Shown one piece after another: positions 34,771 through 45,605 of a stretch of DNA of 64,000 bases; position 1 is the first letter of the stretch, and every line of letters starts with the position of its first letter. The position numbers were made by a program, and so were the translations under genes. The notes below the pieces were generated by a model. It was not told the DNA's origin, ran no database searches, and worked only from the letters and a program-made list of their open reading frames with translations. This DNA comes from Galerina marginata (lineage: Eukaryota > Basidiomycota > Agaricomycetes > Agaricales > Galerinaceae): assembly GCA_023014335.1 (NCBI GenBank), contig JAECYW010000016.1, forward strand, positions 682,001 to 746,000, in the 5' to 3' direction.

Positions 34771-35932
34771 TCATGATGTTATGAATAAGGCGTTGAAGGC
34801 ACGTGTATGGACCTTCACATTGACACTCACCGTATCCTCAATGATATCTTCATTTCCCTCTTCATCAAGCGGGTCCCAAGGAGGATAAACGTCGCTCCAG
34901 CTATATCACGAGAAAAATTGTTAGTCACTGATATCCAAAACTCCTTACATAGGGAGGTTCAGAGGAATGGTTAAAAATACTTACAGATCATCGCCTTCAT
35001 AAACGGGTCTCGGCAGACCACGTCTGAATTCAAGCCAGCTTTTCTTTCGAATCTCCTTGACCGTGTACAGTGGTGTATAGCTGTCCTTTCCTTTGCGATC
35101 ACAACCATTCCGAAGGAGCCCAGTTGTATTTTTATCCCACCATTTGAGCCCGTGTTCGCTTCCAACTGTGTCTCCGGATGCAGTGGGTATAGGGTATGAT
35201 CCTACCAGCGCCAAACTGACGACATCTTTATCTAAACAAGGCATTGGCTATCGGTCAGAATAGTGGCTTATGTTTACTTCCGGAACGCAAGGACACTCAC
35301 TTCCGCTTGATAAATACAAGCTATACGCCGGACAAAGGAAAACCTGTGTGATGAGCGCCATGTCTTCGAGAGCTTTAACTTCTGTCAGATGCTCAAGCAG
35401 CGTGCCAGCAGGAATGTAAGAACTGCATGGATGAGCCATGATCAACAATGCTCCGCGCTCAGAACGGAAGGTCCATTGGCCTTTGATCGGCGCATCAGCA
35501 AGCTCAGGGACTTTACTATGAGTTTACGAGGCAAAGGGATAGAAATATGAGCTCGGATCGGGATGGATTTCATAGACAAACTCACGCCTCAGCATCCGAC
35601 TCCAGATCACTACGGATGACTCTCGGCGATGTCGCAATATATTTATCCTCCCGAGAGGCTAGTTTAGGAGGGTTATCCTTCACCCGCTTGGCAATATTTT
35701 CATCCGTGTAGATATGAGTGTCGTCGTAGATATTGCCCTTCCTATCGAACTCTCCGGAAATCTTATCGATCTTCCCGTAGTCTCCCACCTATACATACTT
35801 TGTCAGGTTCATGGGCGAGCGGCGAGTAGAGATGCGAACCTTGATCTCATGTCCTGGGTCCCAGCTCGCCCATTTACTCGAGGCTTTCCTGATCAAATCG
35901 ATGAACTTGCGGGAGGAGGTGTTGTCCAGCAT
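34771..35932 (-). CDS. Orphan 295-residue protein, five exons
   Basis: Exons 35,932-35,840; 35,788-35,586; 35,515-35,301; 35,231-34,985; 34,900-34,771 join in frame across four introns, all GT-AG. The protein starts MLDNTSSRKFIDLIRKASSK. The N-terminal block WASWDPGHEIK-VGDYGKIDK ISGEFDRKGNIYDD spans the first splice. A middle block has IKGQWTFRSERGALLIMAH and VFLCPAYSLYLSSG; then VVSLALVGSYPIP, HGLKWWDKNTTGLLRNG, SYTPLYTVKEIRKKSW; the end is acidic (PPWDPLDEEGNEDIIEDT). No signal peptide or transmembrane segment is visible; the pattern suggests a mostly beta cytosolic protein. From memory this looks like a lineage-specific agaricomycete family without assigned function; I do not assign one. 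Confidence 0.72.
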
Positions 35933-36579
35933 AAGAGGTCGAGTAAAGGGCAAGGATAGAGGGAAACGGATAGAGCAATTGGATCGCACAGCCCACGCTA
36001 TTAATGTTTGACAGGTGCAAACACCCGAATATATCGCCTACACGAGACCCAGAAAGTGACAGCAGGCTGAAAGGACTGTTCAGGAATTGGCGAGTCAGGC
36101 ATCGCTCAGCACCGAAGTGTGCAAACTGGATAGATGACGACTTCCAAAAATCATCTGCTCTGAACATTCATTAGTTTTCATTGGTTGAAAGAACAATATA
36201 TTTAATAAGAGACAAAGAGGCAACATGCTGAACGGATTTGTACCCTCATAAGCTCTCCATCTTCATATCATCTCGAAAACCGTCCCTTCAAAACTGCATC
36301 TGGACTTCGAGCAGGTAAGTAACCATCAAAATGTGTCCGAACCAACTGACTGACCGACCGTTTGTGCTAAGGAGGCCATCACAACAACAAATAGGGATTA
36401 CGTTGCAAAATCTTTTGAGGTTGCTGGTGGCCGTGCGAAACTCCATGGCCTGCCTTGGGCGCACAGATCAGTGAAGAGGATGCTCCAAATTTGTCTTCTC
36501 GACTTGGTTTGTCAGAGCACAAAGAGCGAGTAGGGCACTGTCTGATGGGGAGAGGAGCACGGCAAGCTAGCAGGAAGGT
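35933..36579. other. Gene-free stretch
   Basis: About 650 bp upstream of the 295-residue orphan; should include its promoter. No TATA box stands out and no other gene is seen. Confidence 0.45.
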
Positions 36580-39500
36580 CGATAGAGTTTTGAGTTGTTA
36601 GATTCGTTTTGCCTCTGGTTTTAGCCTTGGACGTTAACGAGAAGAGTCTTGAGGACACTTCAATCTCCAGCGCCGAAGATGGCCAGGCAGTGGTTGGTCA
36701 TGGCGATTAACGGGGTGTACAGGAGGCAAAGGACCAAGCAGAGGTCGTGAACGAAGAGTCCAGGGGTTGACCAGAAAGACGTCTATTATTGATAGACGGA
36801 CGAGGGTAAGGACGAGGAATGAAGGAAGAGAGGCATACGAGAGAACGGCGGCAAATTGACATTCAGCATCGAACTCTGTTCACGTTCGACGACCTTGCTG
36901 GCCCCGTTCGATGGCACAGCAAGAGCAAGACTCGACGAGGCCGGAGTGCAGAAACCTAGGACGACTGCTTTCGCGAACGCGGTTGGTGCTGTTGTTGTCG
37001 CTGTCGTCGACCGATGGCACGTGGAGGTGTAGGGAACTCCCGCCCCACCAACCACTCATCACATCCAACCTCCTATTCTCCAACCTCCTCTTCACGAAGC
37101 ATCACCGCTTCGGCTCAATCGCCAGCCTATCCTTCCGCTCCATATCATCCCCTGCCACATTTTCTTCCAATCCACCAGCTCAAAGTTGGGAGGATCTAGG
37201 CCATTCAGGTATCCGTTCTCGCCCTATCCACTCGTACCACCCGCGCACGTCTTCCCGCCCTGCTGAGTTTTCTGTACGCCCTCCTCGGTCCATCTTCACA
37301 TCGACGTCCTTATGAGAAGACCAAGGAAGCAGTAACGAACCACACAGGCTGCCACAAAGCATGGTTTTATTTATGGGATCCGAACGACGACGCCGACACT
37401 GCTGGTAGGTGAGGATGGGAGGAAACCAGGTGATAGAGAGAGGTTGGCAACTGAGTTGAAATATACAGAGTTTTAGAGGGAAACCCTTTCAGGTTCACGT
37501 TTTTACAGTCAACATTGTCATCTGCAGTTCAATTCCATCAGCCACTTGCTCATTGTACAGAAGAAGAGAAAGAAAGAAATAAAAAACGTACGTCATTAAG
37601 CCAGTGAATTTCCTCAGCTGCATCTTCCTTTCCGTCTCTTCCCTTTCCGTCCCTCGTAAGTTACTGGGTTCAGAGGCATAGGCACCACCCGCGATAACGG
37701 AATGATTCTCGGCAGAGCGTCTTCTTGACATTAACGCCAGCCATTCGGTCCATGGTCAAAGGTTCGCAATTGTGTTGAAGTAAAGACAATGAAAAGGCGA
37801 TGAGCCTGCCGAGCGACAAATCAGTATACTTGACAGAAACGAGTCAATAATGACACACACTGGACGTCGCTCCTTCGAACTCCTTCCAAGCACGTTGGCA
37901 CTGCGCAGTCGACATTGGCATCTATAGTTCAATCCAATTAACCACTTGTATATAGTATTGAGGAAGGGGATGAAAAAGAGAAAAAAGGTACCTCGATAAC
38001 CGTAATCCATCTTGAGCCGAATGCCAGCCCAACCCTCCCAGTTGCAGCAGCAGCGCATCCAGCAGCACCTCGTCCGATGAATGCGAGCTCGTCAGGCCGG
38101 ACCTTTGAACCAAGTTCGCCTCCAAATACAATGACATGAGCTGGCGAGGAAGCTCGATACTCTTATATCAACCGCACGTCGAGATTAAGGGCGTGGAAGC
38201 TACGGCGCAGGCTCTGTTTTATGTTGAGCTGACAGCGACATTGAAGTGGGCAAGTCATAGAGTCGGATCCTATAGCTGACGTTGGATGACGGCTGGCTGG
38301 AAACGAAGAGAATGTATCAGTTGGAAATTTTAGCTAGGAAGAAAAAAAGCCATACCTTCCTGCCACGACGATCGTAGTCGTGGCCAAACGGCCAGCCATT
38401 TGGTTCAAGAAAGTATTGCAACGGAGGTATCGGCGACGAGAGTGCAGTCGGCCTGCGGAATGTCAGATAAATGGAAGGAAGGAGAAACGGGGTATGTTGA
38501 AACATACTCGTGTGCAGAACAGGCCTATTTGGGGTCATAGTTCGTGTCATTAGAATACCTGATAGTAAGTAAGCCAGTAAGATAATGAACTTGGTATCAC
38601 AATTGAACAACGGCTAACCTGTTCCTTGTTCGATGGTTGGGGGTCAAAGTCGACCGCCGCTGCTGACTTCAGGCCTGTAACTTGAGAGGATGAGCCCCGC
38701 TTCCAGCTCAGAGCATTGATGCGGATGCCAGTTAAGGAGGCGGTGGGATGTCCATTGGTCCTCCGAGCTCTTTTTCCTTTCACGTTCCCATTCGTGCCGC
38801 GGAGACCTACAGTTCGACTCTGTTAGACAGTTTCCCGTCGTAATTACGATGCAAAGGAAAAAAGAAAAACTTACGTCGTTAACCCAGTTCCTCGAATGCC
38901 AGTCCAACCTTCCCTGGACCAGCACCAGCACCTCATCCGATAACCGCCAGCCCGTCAAGCTCTGACTCAAAGCTAGTCCGAAAATAATTTCTGGGATGGT
39001 GGCAAAACTTCGACTCCTTGTTAGCGTCTGCTGAAAGCTCTGGTGTTGATGTTAGATGACGACGGGCTGGAAAGGAATAAAGCAATTGGTTAACATTCCT
39101 GGATACATAACGGGCAATAAGTAAAAGAAAGGAAAATGTACATCCATTGACCAAGGGGCCAAACATCGAAATCTCCTCAGATAGTCCGTCTCTCCCCTCT
39201 TCGTATGGGATTCGCCCTTCCTTCTCGTGTTGGGTTCAGAAACATAGGCACAAGCACTCGCGATAACGGAATAATTCGGCAGACCGTCTTTTCGGCATTA
39301 ACGCTAGCCAGTCGGTGCAGGTAAAAGTTCGCAATAGTGTTGGAGACAAAGACAAGTGGGCCTGCAGAACGACAGATCAGTAGAGTTGACAGAAAGAAGT
39401 CAATGTTGCAGCTTACAGAACAGGCCTAGAGGTAATATTGTCGTCTCATTATCGATAACTGATAATAAGCCAAGGGTAGCCCAATTGAATGACGGCTAAC

Positions 39501-40060
39501 CTGTTCATTACTTGATGGTTCGAGGTCAAAATCGACGGCTGCTGACTTCACGGCGCGTAACTTGAGAGGACGCTGCCTCCAGTTCGGCACGCATCTCGAC
39601 CCCGACCAACTCAACCCGCGAACGGCCTCTCTTAGCTCTCTAGGAAATGCAGCGAGGCAGCGGTCTTCATCTAGATTCTGTTGAGTTCCAGTTAGAATGG
39701 GAGACGAGTGAAAGAAAACACAAACCCACCAAGGATATGGGTGAGGTTGGCCACCTAATCCCTGCCAAATCGACGGTTCTGGAAATAAGATCGATGAGAT
39801 TCCGTGAGGGCACTGTAATCCGGGATGGATGAAAGTAACTGACGCGACCAAGACGCGACTCCCACCGGAGGCAAACCAAAGGGCAGTTGATCATGAACTG
39901 CCCTTGTGTCGTTTGAACCACGTTTGGGAAAGTCATGTGTTGAACGAAGTTTAAGCTCCGAACGTGAACTTCGAACTTGACTTGCCCACCACTCGATGCT
40001 TTCCGCCGTACCAAGTCCCTCCAAAAGGCCAACCAATGAATAACAGAAGGGATGTACATG
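36580..40060. repeat. Segmental direct duplication, copy 1 (partner 55,860-59,170)
   Basis: The order of shared blocks includes CCAGCGCCGAAGATGGCCAG (36,670; 55,960), GGATCTGGACGACGACGCC-like sequence (37,380; 56,695), CACTGCGCAGTCRACA (37,900; 56,975), CCGAATGCCAGCCCAACC (38,020; 57,098), GGCCTGCGGAATGTCAGATA (38,452; 57,525) and AACCTGTTCCTTGTTCGATG (38,619; 57,690). Within it, a sub-unit of about 0.9 kb is itself repeated (38,000 and 38,900). On the minus strand the sequence is full of good splice signals (GTACGT, GTAAGT, YAG) that bound short exon-like blocks, yet no single frame is open across them in both copies. This looks like a decayed multi-exon gene family or a non-coding transcribed repeat. 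Confidence 0.65.
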
Positions 40061-40123
40061 TAACTGTGAATTTAGAAGCAAGACCTACTTTACGCCAGTC
40101 AAAATATTACAATCTTGAGAATA

Positions 40124-41729
40124 TTACGAGTGGGTGGTTTCGAGTTCCTCATCAGGCTGTTCATCGTCACTATCCTCACCGTCATTGTCCTCCTCCCACT
40201 TCTTGACTTCATCGGGGGTAGGAATTTTGTACTGTGCCAACACTGCATTGCCATATTTCTCCATGAATTCGGTTTCCGGCATATTCTTCCACTCAGCATT
40301 AACACATTGTTCCCATGTATTGCAGAGATGGTCGAGGGGGAGTGAAATGACAATACCATTCTGGACATAATGAGCGCGTTCCGGGGGTGTAAGAGCAGTG
40401 TTCCAATATGTTGGCTCGAACCAATCCAGCGGGATTTTTTGCGGGCGTTTGCTGAGCTGTGATGGGATCGAAATCAGAGGGTCATTACGCCGACGAGGCA
40501 ACCTAAATTTTCAAATTCAAAAAATTAAACAAGACAAGGATATGGGCAAAAATTGGATGAACCTGTGGTGATGCCCCTTAGCAAGGGCTTTCTGGTAATT
40601 GTTGATATCCAGCATCCTGTAAAACCTTCCTACTTTTGCTGAGCGGCCATCCTTTTCCTTGATGTTATAAGTTACAACGTCACTCTCCATATCCGTATCA
40701 TCATCTGGAAGTTCATCGTCGGAATGGGCCTCTGTTTCCTGAGCGAGGGCAATCACCCGGCTTCCGAACCTTGCATCCTTGATGGCGTCAATGCGATTGT
40801 CCTTTAGCTACAACTTACAGTCAGAAAAATATCGGAAACAATGAAATGAATTCTTGCCTCTGCGCGTCGTTTCCAGACATTGATCATATCCTTACTTCTA
40901 GCCACACTCCCTGGCTTTTTAGCTTCGGACTTGGTGATCTTGTGCATGTAGAAATATACAAAATTGCGGTAGAATTTCCGCATGAGGGGAAAGTCTTGAA
41001 CAACAGACTGGTTGTTGCGAAGGTGGGAGTATCCGAAGGCAGCCGAGACTTGCTGAAACGTAACAAGCGCAATATGTTCATGGAGGAGGTTATACATCGA
41101 GTTTGAGCTGCCGTCCAAAATATCAGGCGCCCATTGCTGAAGCCCGAGTCTCGCAACAGTCCTGAACATAAATATTAAATGTCGCTTATCCATACGTTTG
41201 ATATTTCCCGATATCGTGCTCCCGGTAGGCAATGATGCCAAAAATTTTTGGACGGTGACCGCAGCTTGAGCGTCTTCAGTGGCACCTAAGCTTGGGGTTA
41301 GACTGGCAGTCACGGCGACCTTTACATCAGCCTCGGAGGAGAAGCGCCGGTTGAATGGGGCCGCGTCCTCATCAGCAATGTGTGGCGGGATTGCCTTTTG
41401 ATGCGGCAAGTTCCAGAGAATACGTATATGGGTTTGCAGTGCTAGCTGGATACCAAAAAGAAGGAGACTACATTCAGTTTAAAATATTTAGTTTAGCACC
41501 AGATCCACACCTTTGTGTTCTCTGCCTCTGCAGGTACTTTTTCCTTTGGTACCCGCCAGTGGCTAGGTTTCTTTGGGCTCTTCGGCTGGCGGATATAAAC
41601 AGAACGTGCCTTTTTTGCGCGCGATGGGCCAGGAGACAACCTATCCAAGGAACGCTTACGTTTATCCCCAGTTCCAGAATTGCTTGCGTCCTGTTGTTGA
41701 ATATTCAAGGGAGTAGTAGTCACTGACAT
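40124..41729 (-). CDS. Orphan 476-residue protein, four exons with a GC-AG intron
   Basis: Exons 41,729-41,511; 41,445-40,858; 40,807-40,563; 40,502-40,124 sum to exactly 477 codons. Intron 2 begins GCAAGA rather than GT; phase 0 on both sides and an open frame support a real GC-AG intron. The N-terminus (MSVTTTPLNIQQQDASNSG) leads to a basic stretch (DKRKRSLDRLSPGPSRAKKA R), a possible nuclear signal. The middle (FMFRTVARLGLQQWAPDILD, HEHIALVTFQQVSAAFGYSH) looks helical. An acidic segment (DDELPDDDTDMESD) precedes RFYRMLDINNYQKALAKGHH HR and PLDWFEPTYWNTALTPPERA HYV. The C-terminus is acidic again (DNDGEDSDDEQPDEELE). No known domain is recognised; the composition suggests a nuclear or mobile-element-associated protein. 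Confidence 0.7.
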
Positions 41730-42559
41730 ATTCGTTGAAAGGAGTCTGCGTTCAAGGCATGAATTGACCTGTAATGCGAAAGAACATGTGCCAACAACAT
41801 GAGGCACATCGCGTTGCATTCCTTTGTGCTCGACGCGTCGTGAAAGATCGCGTGACCGCGATCTCGAAACCAGCCGCTTCATATTAGAAACAGGAATAGT
41901 ACCCACTCACCTTCAGCAGTATTCTTTCTGTGATGCCTGTATTTTTTGAACTACATGGAACTCGTCTTTGTGACCCAACTTAATAACATATATTTTGAAA
42001 CCAACAGCAAATATAGATTGCCGCTGTAAAAAATACATCGGAAAGCCGGTCCTTCCATTAGGACATGTGAAGTAACTGAGGATGGTAAAAAATCAGTATG
42101 ATTGCGATAGAAATTCTTGGAGCACCTCATACTATTTAGGCATTGCAAATTTCGCCTTCTGAGGCAGGAAACCAATAGTGGTTCATGTTCTAGTGGCGGT
42201 CAGTGTGGGTGCTTCCGGGGGCATGTGCGAAGCTGTGAAGGGCTATCAACACATATATGCAGATGTAGAAACTGTTTACATACTAGCTTCCACCTCCCAT
42301 GGTTCCCAACCACGCTTTCTGGTCCTTGGGGTAATAACACTGTAACTTTGACATTCAGTGATGAAAAAGTTCACATTGCGGCCAGCTGGTACATACCACC
42401 TTCCAGGCAGATTATTTGTAGGAGTACAACTGCATTCATTAGCAAAAAGTGGGCTTAAAAGTATAGCCACGATATCTTGTTGCTAGCAATACAAGAGAGA
42501 GAAATCGAACATGACACCCGACAGTGAAATTATGTGGCCGCGCCTTGAGGCGGAGTTCT
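41730..42559. other. Gene-free stretch upstream of the 476-residue orphan
   Basis: About 830 bp. An in-frame upstream reading (MKRLVSRSRSRDLSRRVEHK) precedes the chosen start and could extend it if an earlier start is used. Nothing else recognised. Confidence 0.4.
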
Positions 42560-42720
42560 AATTACCTCGTGCTTGATTATCGGAAGACCGTGGACCAAAC
42601 GACTCAAGGGCAGTTCAAAATTGACTGCCTCGACCTTTGCCTCCGGTGTCCTGCTAACTCGGTTGGCGGAGTTTATTCACTTTCCCACTCTCATCGGTCT
42701 GGCTGTCCTGACCCGCACTT
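42560..42720. repeat. Fragment of the 36.6/55.9-kb repeat family
   Basis: ACGACTCAAGGGCAGTTC and the following TTTGCCTCCGGTG match 39,860-39,930 in inverted orientation. GGTTGGCGGAGTTTATTCAC plus TTTCCCACTCTC matches 59,196-59,227 in direct orientation. The fragment joins pieces of the family in a different arrangement. Confidence 0.6.
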
Positions 42721-42764
42721 TCTACTTACATCAGTTGACATCAGGAAAAGTCCATCTGTGTGGC

Positions 42765-42915
42765 TTGGTCTGGAACGTCTGGTCGGTCTGGCAGGTCTGG
42801 CGCCAGAAACACATTTCTTCCAGACATGGTCAGAATTTATACTCATCGCCACACAATTTATGGCCGTCTGGAACCGTCTGATGGGTCTGGCGCCAGACGC
42901 GCCAGACGGATGGAG
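42765..42915. repeat. Cluster of GTCTGG/CCAGAC palindromes
   Basis: Multiple GTCTGG or CCAGAC hexamers occur in 150 bp, including a perfect 14-bp palindrome GTCTGGCGCCAGAC at 42,885-42,898 and a near copy at 42,795-42,810. Such inverted clusters are common in tips of foldback or MITE-type elements; no transposase is nearby. Confidence 0.6.
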
Positions 42916-42939
42916 TTTTCCTGATTCTGGTGTACAGAA

Positions 42940-43775
42940 ACTTGACTATACATAAGGCTCCAGAGTATGACACCCGTGTCGAAACATTACAAACGGCTAC
43001 CGTAGACAGCACGCTCGAACCTAAGCATGTGGGTATTATACAACATAGGGGACTACCTATCCCATCCTAAGAAAGTGAAATTTTATTGATTCTGTTCGAA
43101 CCGGGGTGCCATTTAATGATTCTCGAGGCAAACTGGGCTCATAGGTGATGAGTACGTGTGGGGTGAATGAAAACAAGAACTACCTATTAAATGTAATCCG
43201 TCGCATTTATATACTGCCCATCGGAGGTGAAGAAGAATCTACAAGAGTTGATATGAGATCGGCCAAAATAATTGAAAATGAATATTACTCACTTCTGCGA
43301 AGACCAGCTCCAGTTCCTTCTTTTGAAAGACAGTGTGGTCCACGTTCCAGAAATGACGCGGACTCTTTGTAGGGTTTGCCCGGGGTAGACACTGTAGGTC
43401 TCTCGGTGTCCTCGGAAAGAAAAGCGGACTTGGATGGTATCCCCTTGGCTAGCGTTGTGGATCCTGATGCGGACGGGCATTGGGGGTGTTTACCGTGGAT
43501 TTGAAGAGTATAAACTCGAATGCTATAGACGAGGTGCGAACGATACCGAACTCCTTTTTTTTCCGGTAAGGCATTTAAATGCACCCAGCCTCGTCGGCAT
43601 AGGCGTTAAGACCGGAACGGAAAATTAATCAAGGCTGCAAGATCCCTACGCATAGGATATGGCAATGAGCAACTTCTGTAATTGATATGTCAGATGCAAG
43701 GACAAGCGCGCGGGAAGTAACTGGCACGATGCATAGGATGCATGTGATGTTATCATCCAATAGAATGCAAGCAAG
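42940..43775. repeat. Tandem segment E, copy 1 (partner 44,750-45,605)
   Basis: Both copies run from GGCTCCAGAGTA through GCTACCGTAGACAG and ATTAAATGTAATYCGTCGCA, the 63-residue small-protein ORF, to AGTAACTGGCACGATGC or GGTAACTGGCACGATGC. They are in direct orientation, 1.8 kb apart. Confidence 0.75.
43289..43480 (-). CDS. Twin small protein, copy 1 (63 residues or first exon)
   Basis: The frame begins MPVRIRIHNASQGDTIQVRF and continues SFRGHRETYSVYPGQTLQRV RVISGTWTTLSFKRRNWSW. It is rich in beta-strand formers and Arg, with no signal peptide. It ends SSQK-stop, but a strong GTGAGT donor overlaps the last codon, so this may be exon 1 of a longer protein; no continuing exon was found that is open in both copies. 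The duplicate at 45,075 keeps this frame with ten substitutions and no gap. Family and role are unknown to me. Confidence 0.55.
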   Translation of the reverse strand: MPVRIRIHNASQGDTIQVRFSFRGHRETYSVYPGQTLQRVRVISGTWTTLSFKRRNWSWSSQK

Positions 43776-44075
43776 CCATGTAAAACACCGCCAGGTCGGC
43801 CACCTGCCCTTTTTCATGGGATTGACGAATGCCTGACGGACGGAGACCCATTCGATAAAGAAAAGCTCTTTGAGGCTGTGTACCGAATCGCTTCCAGTCA
43901 AACGTTGGAACCCTAAACAGGTTTTAAATCTCGATTTCCCGGAGGCGCCTACTCCCCAATAGACCAACAATGCGATGAACTGACATGAACATTGAACGCG
44001 CATACCGCAAGGCCGGTGACACTTGGATCCAATGATTGTTGCACTGACAAATTTGCAGTGTTATGGGTCTCACCG
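43776..44075. repeat. Duplicated upstream region and P-loop exon fragment of the AIG1-like GTPase
   Basis: This stretch matches 47,845-48,120, the promoter side of the GTPase gene: CTGTGTACCGAATCGCTTCC (43,877), GATGAACTGACATGAAC, CGCATACCGCAAGGCC, CACTTGGATCCAATGA. It then jumps to ACAAATTTGCAG plus a reading VMGLTGS (44,048-44,078), the third exon of the GTPase at 48,399. The jump removes exons 1-2 and the rest of the gene. The P-loop is broken (GSMSGA instead of GSGKSS). Confidence 0.7.
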
Positions 44076-44749
44076 GCAGCATGTCCGGGGCGGGTACGTG
44101 AGTCTACTTACCTCGGGTTTGAGCTCGTCCTTGTCTGAGCTCTCAGTATACTTCTCCTCGTCCTCCAAGTTAGACAAAGGCCAGTCATCTGTTGCCTTAG
44201 ACTGTAATGTCAAAATGGCGGGGTGCAGCGAAGAAAACGTGAATTTTGTTGCCAACCTGCCTGAAACAAACAGCGGTCAACACAAAGGAGGGCCAGTGTG
44301 GCTGAGAGGATGTGTCGAAGGATCTGTACTTATGACTTACGCACTTGAGGTCCTTGCGTGCTCACTTGTGCTGAGTTTCGTTCGTGGGACTCATTGTGGC
44401 TGTACGGAAAGTCCAAAAGCGAATCAGATCAAAAATCAAGTGATCTCCAGTGATCTCAAGTGATATAAGCCCGGAAAGTAAATGTGTAATTCTACTGATG
44501 CTAGATATCATTGTACTGGCTCCTACAGAGCCCTGATATACATGCAAAGTACGTGTCTAGAATGCTCTTGAGTTATCTAATGAGACTATTCAGTTGATTA
44601 CGAATTAAGCGCCCGGCTTACTAATACGAATCATTGACCTCCAACAGTGACGACGTCGTTTGCAAACTCGAGTTTCAATGAGGCTTCAGCATCCTGCTCC
44701 AAACGCAGACATTGATCAGTAGCAAGTGTAGTATTCGTAGACTTGACGA
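44076..44749. other. Region with a weak coding signal on the minus strand
   Basis: A minus-strand frame (44,255 down to about 44,113) reads SNLEDEEKYTESSDKDELKP E before a GTAAGT donor, and MSPTNETQHK at about 44,403-44,374 sits before a possible GTGAGC donor; the two do not join in one frame. No gene is called. The plus-strand 146-residue frame over the same bases has no features. Confidence 0.3.
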
Positions 44750-45605
44750 CAAATATGGCTCCAGAGTAGTATGACATCCCTGTCGGGGCATTAGAGAGAG
44801 CTACCGTAGACAGAACCTAAGCACGAAGGTATTCTACGACACAAGGGACCTGAAGTCTACAATTCCAAGCTACGAAAGTGAAAGTTTCTCCATGATGTTC
44901 GAACCAGTGGCCATTCTCGATGCAAACTGACATGAGTACGTGTGGGATGAATGAAAATAAGAAGTACCTATTAAATGTAATTCGTCGCATTTATATACTG
45001 CCCATCAGAGGTGAAGAAGAATCTTCAAGAGTTAATATGAGATCGACCACTGAGTAATTTAAAATGAATATTACTCACCTCTGCGAAGACCAATTATAGT
45101 TCCTTCTTTTGAAAGACAGTGTGGTCCATGTTCCAGAAATGACGCGGACTCTTTGTAGGGTTTGCAGGGGGTAGACATTGTAGGTCTCTCGGTGTCCTCG
45201 GAAAGAAAAGCGGACTTGGACGATATCCACTGGGTTAGCGTTGTGGATCCTGATGCGGACGGGCATTGGGGGTGTTTACCGTGGATTTGAAGAGTATAAA
45301 TGCTGTAGACGACGTGCGAATGATACCGAACTGATTTTTTTCCGGTTAGGTACTTAAATGCATACAACTTGAACCTCGGCGTATGTTTCAAGCCGGAAAG
45401 CTATTCAAAGCTGCAAGGTCCCTGCTCGACAAATGAGTCATCGACTCTGATATCGAATGGAAGCAGCTGCACTTACTCCAGGTATAGGATACGGCAATGA
45501 CATGCAAATATCATATATGATATGTCAGATACAAGTACAATCGCGGGGGAGGTAACTGGCACGATGCGTAGGATGTTATCCTCCAATAGAATACAAGCAA
45601 GTCTG
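44750..45605. repeat. Tandem segment E, copy 2 (partner 42,940-43,775)
   Basis: Direct duplicate with scattered substitutions and small gaps. It ends at about 45,605, after which the two loci differ: copy 1 continues into GTPase-promoter sequence, copy 2 does not. Confidence 0.75.
45075..45266 (-). CDS. Twin small protein, copy 2 (63 residues or first exon)
   Basis: Paralogue of the ORF at 43,289. It reads MPVRIRIHNANPVDIVQVRF, then SFRGHRETYNVYPLQTLQRV RVISGTWTTLSFKRRNYNW, ending SSQR-stop. Ten of 63 residues differ, mostly conservative or clustered at positions 11-16, and the length is unchanged. The same GTGAGT donor overlaps the end. In this copy the sequence after a possible acceptor (AATAG, about 44,967) stays open (RYFLFSFIPHVLM), while copy 1 meets a stop at once. 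Confidence 0.55.
   Translation of the reverse strand: MPVRIRIHNANPVDIVQVRFSFRGHRETYNVYPLQTLQRVRVISGTWTTLSFKRRNYNWSSQR

Noticed and set aside
36580..40060. Retrotransposon identity for the long duplication
   Set aside because: No reverse transcriptase, integrase, LTR or poly-A tail was found; origin left open.
43285..43584. 99-residue minus-strand frame overlapping the twin small protein
   Set aside because: Also open in the duplicate, but less well conserved there (for example around residues 45-52), so the 63-residue frame is preferred; kept as an open question in the findings.
44023..44463. 146-residue plus-strand frame
   Set aside because: Runs through the broken GTPase fragment and has no feature of its own.
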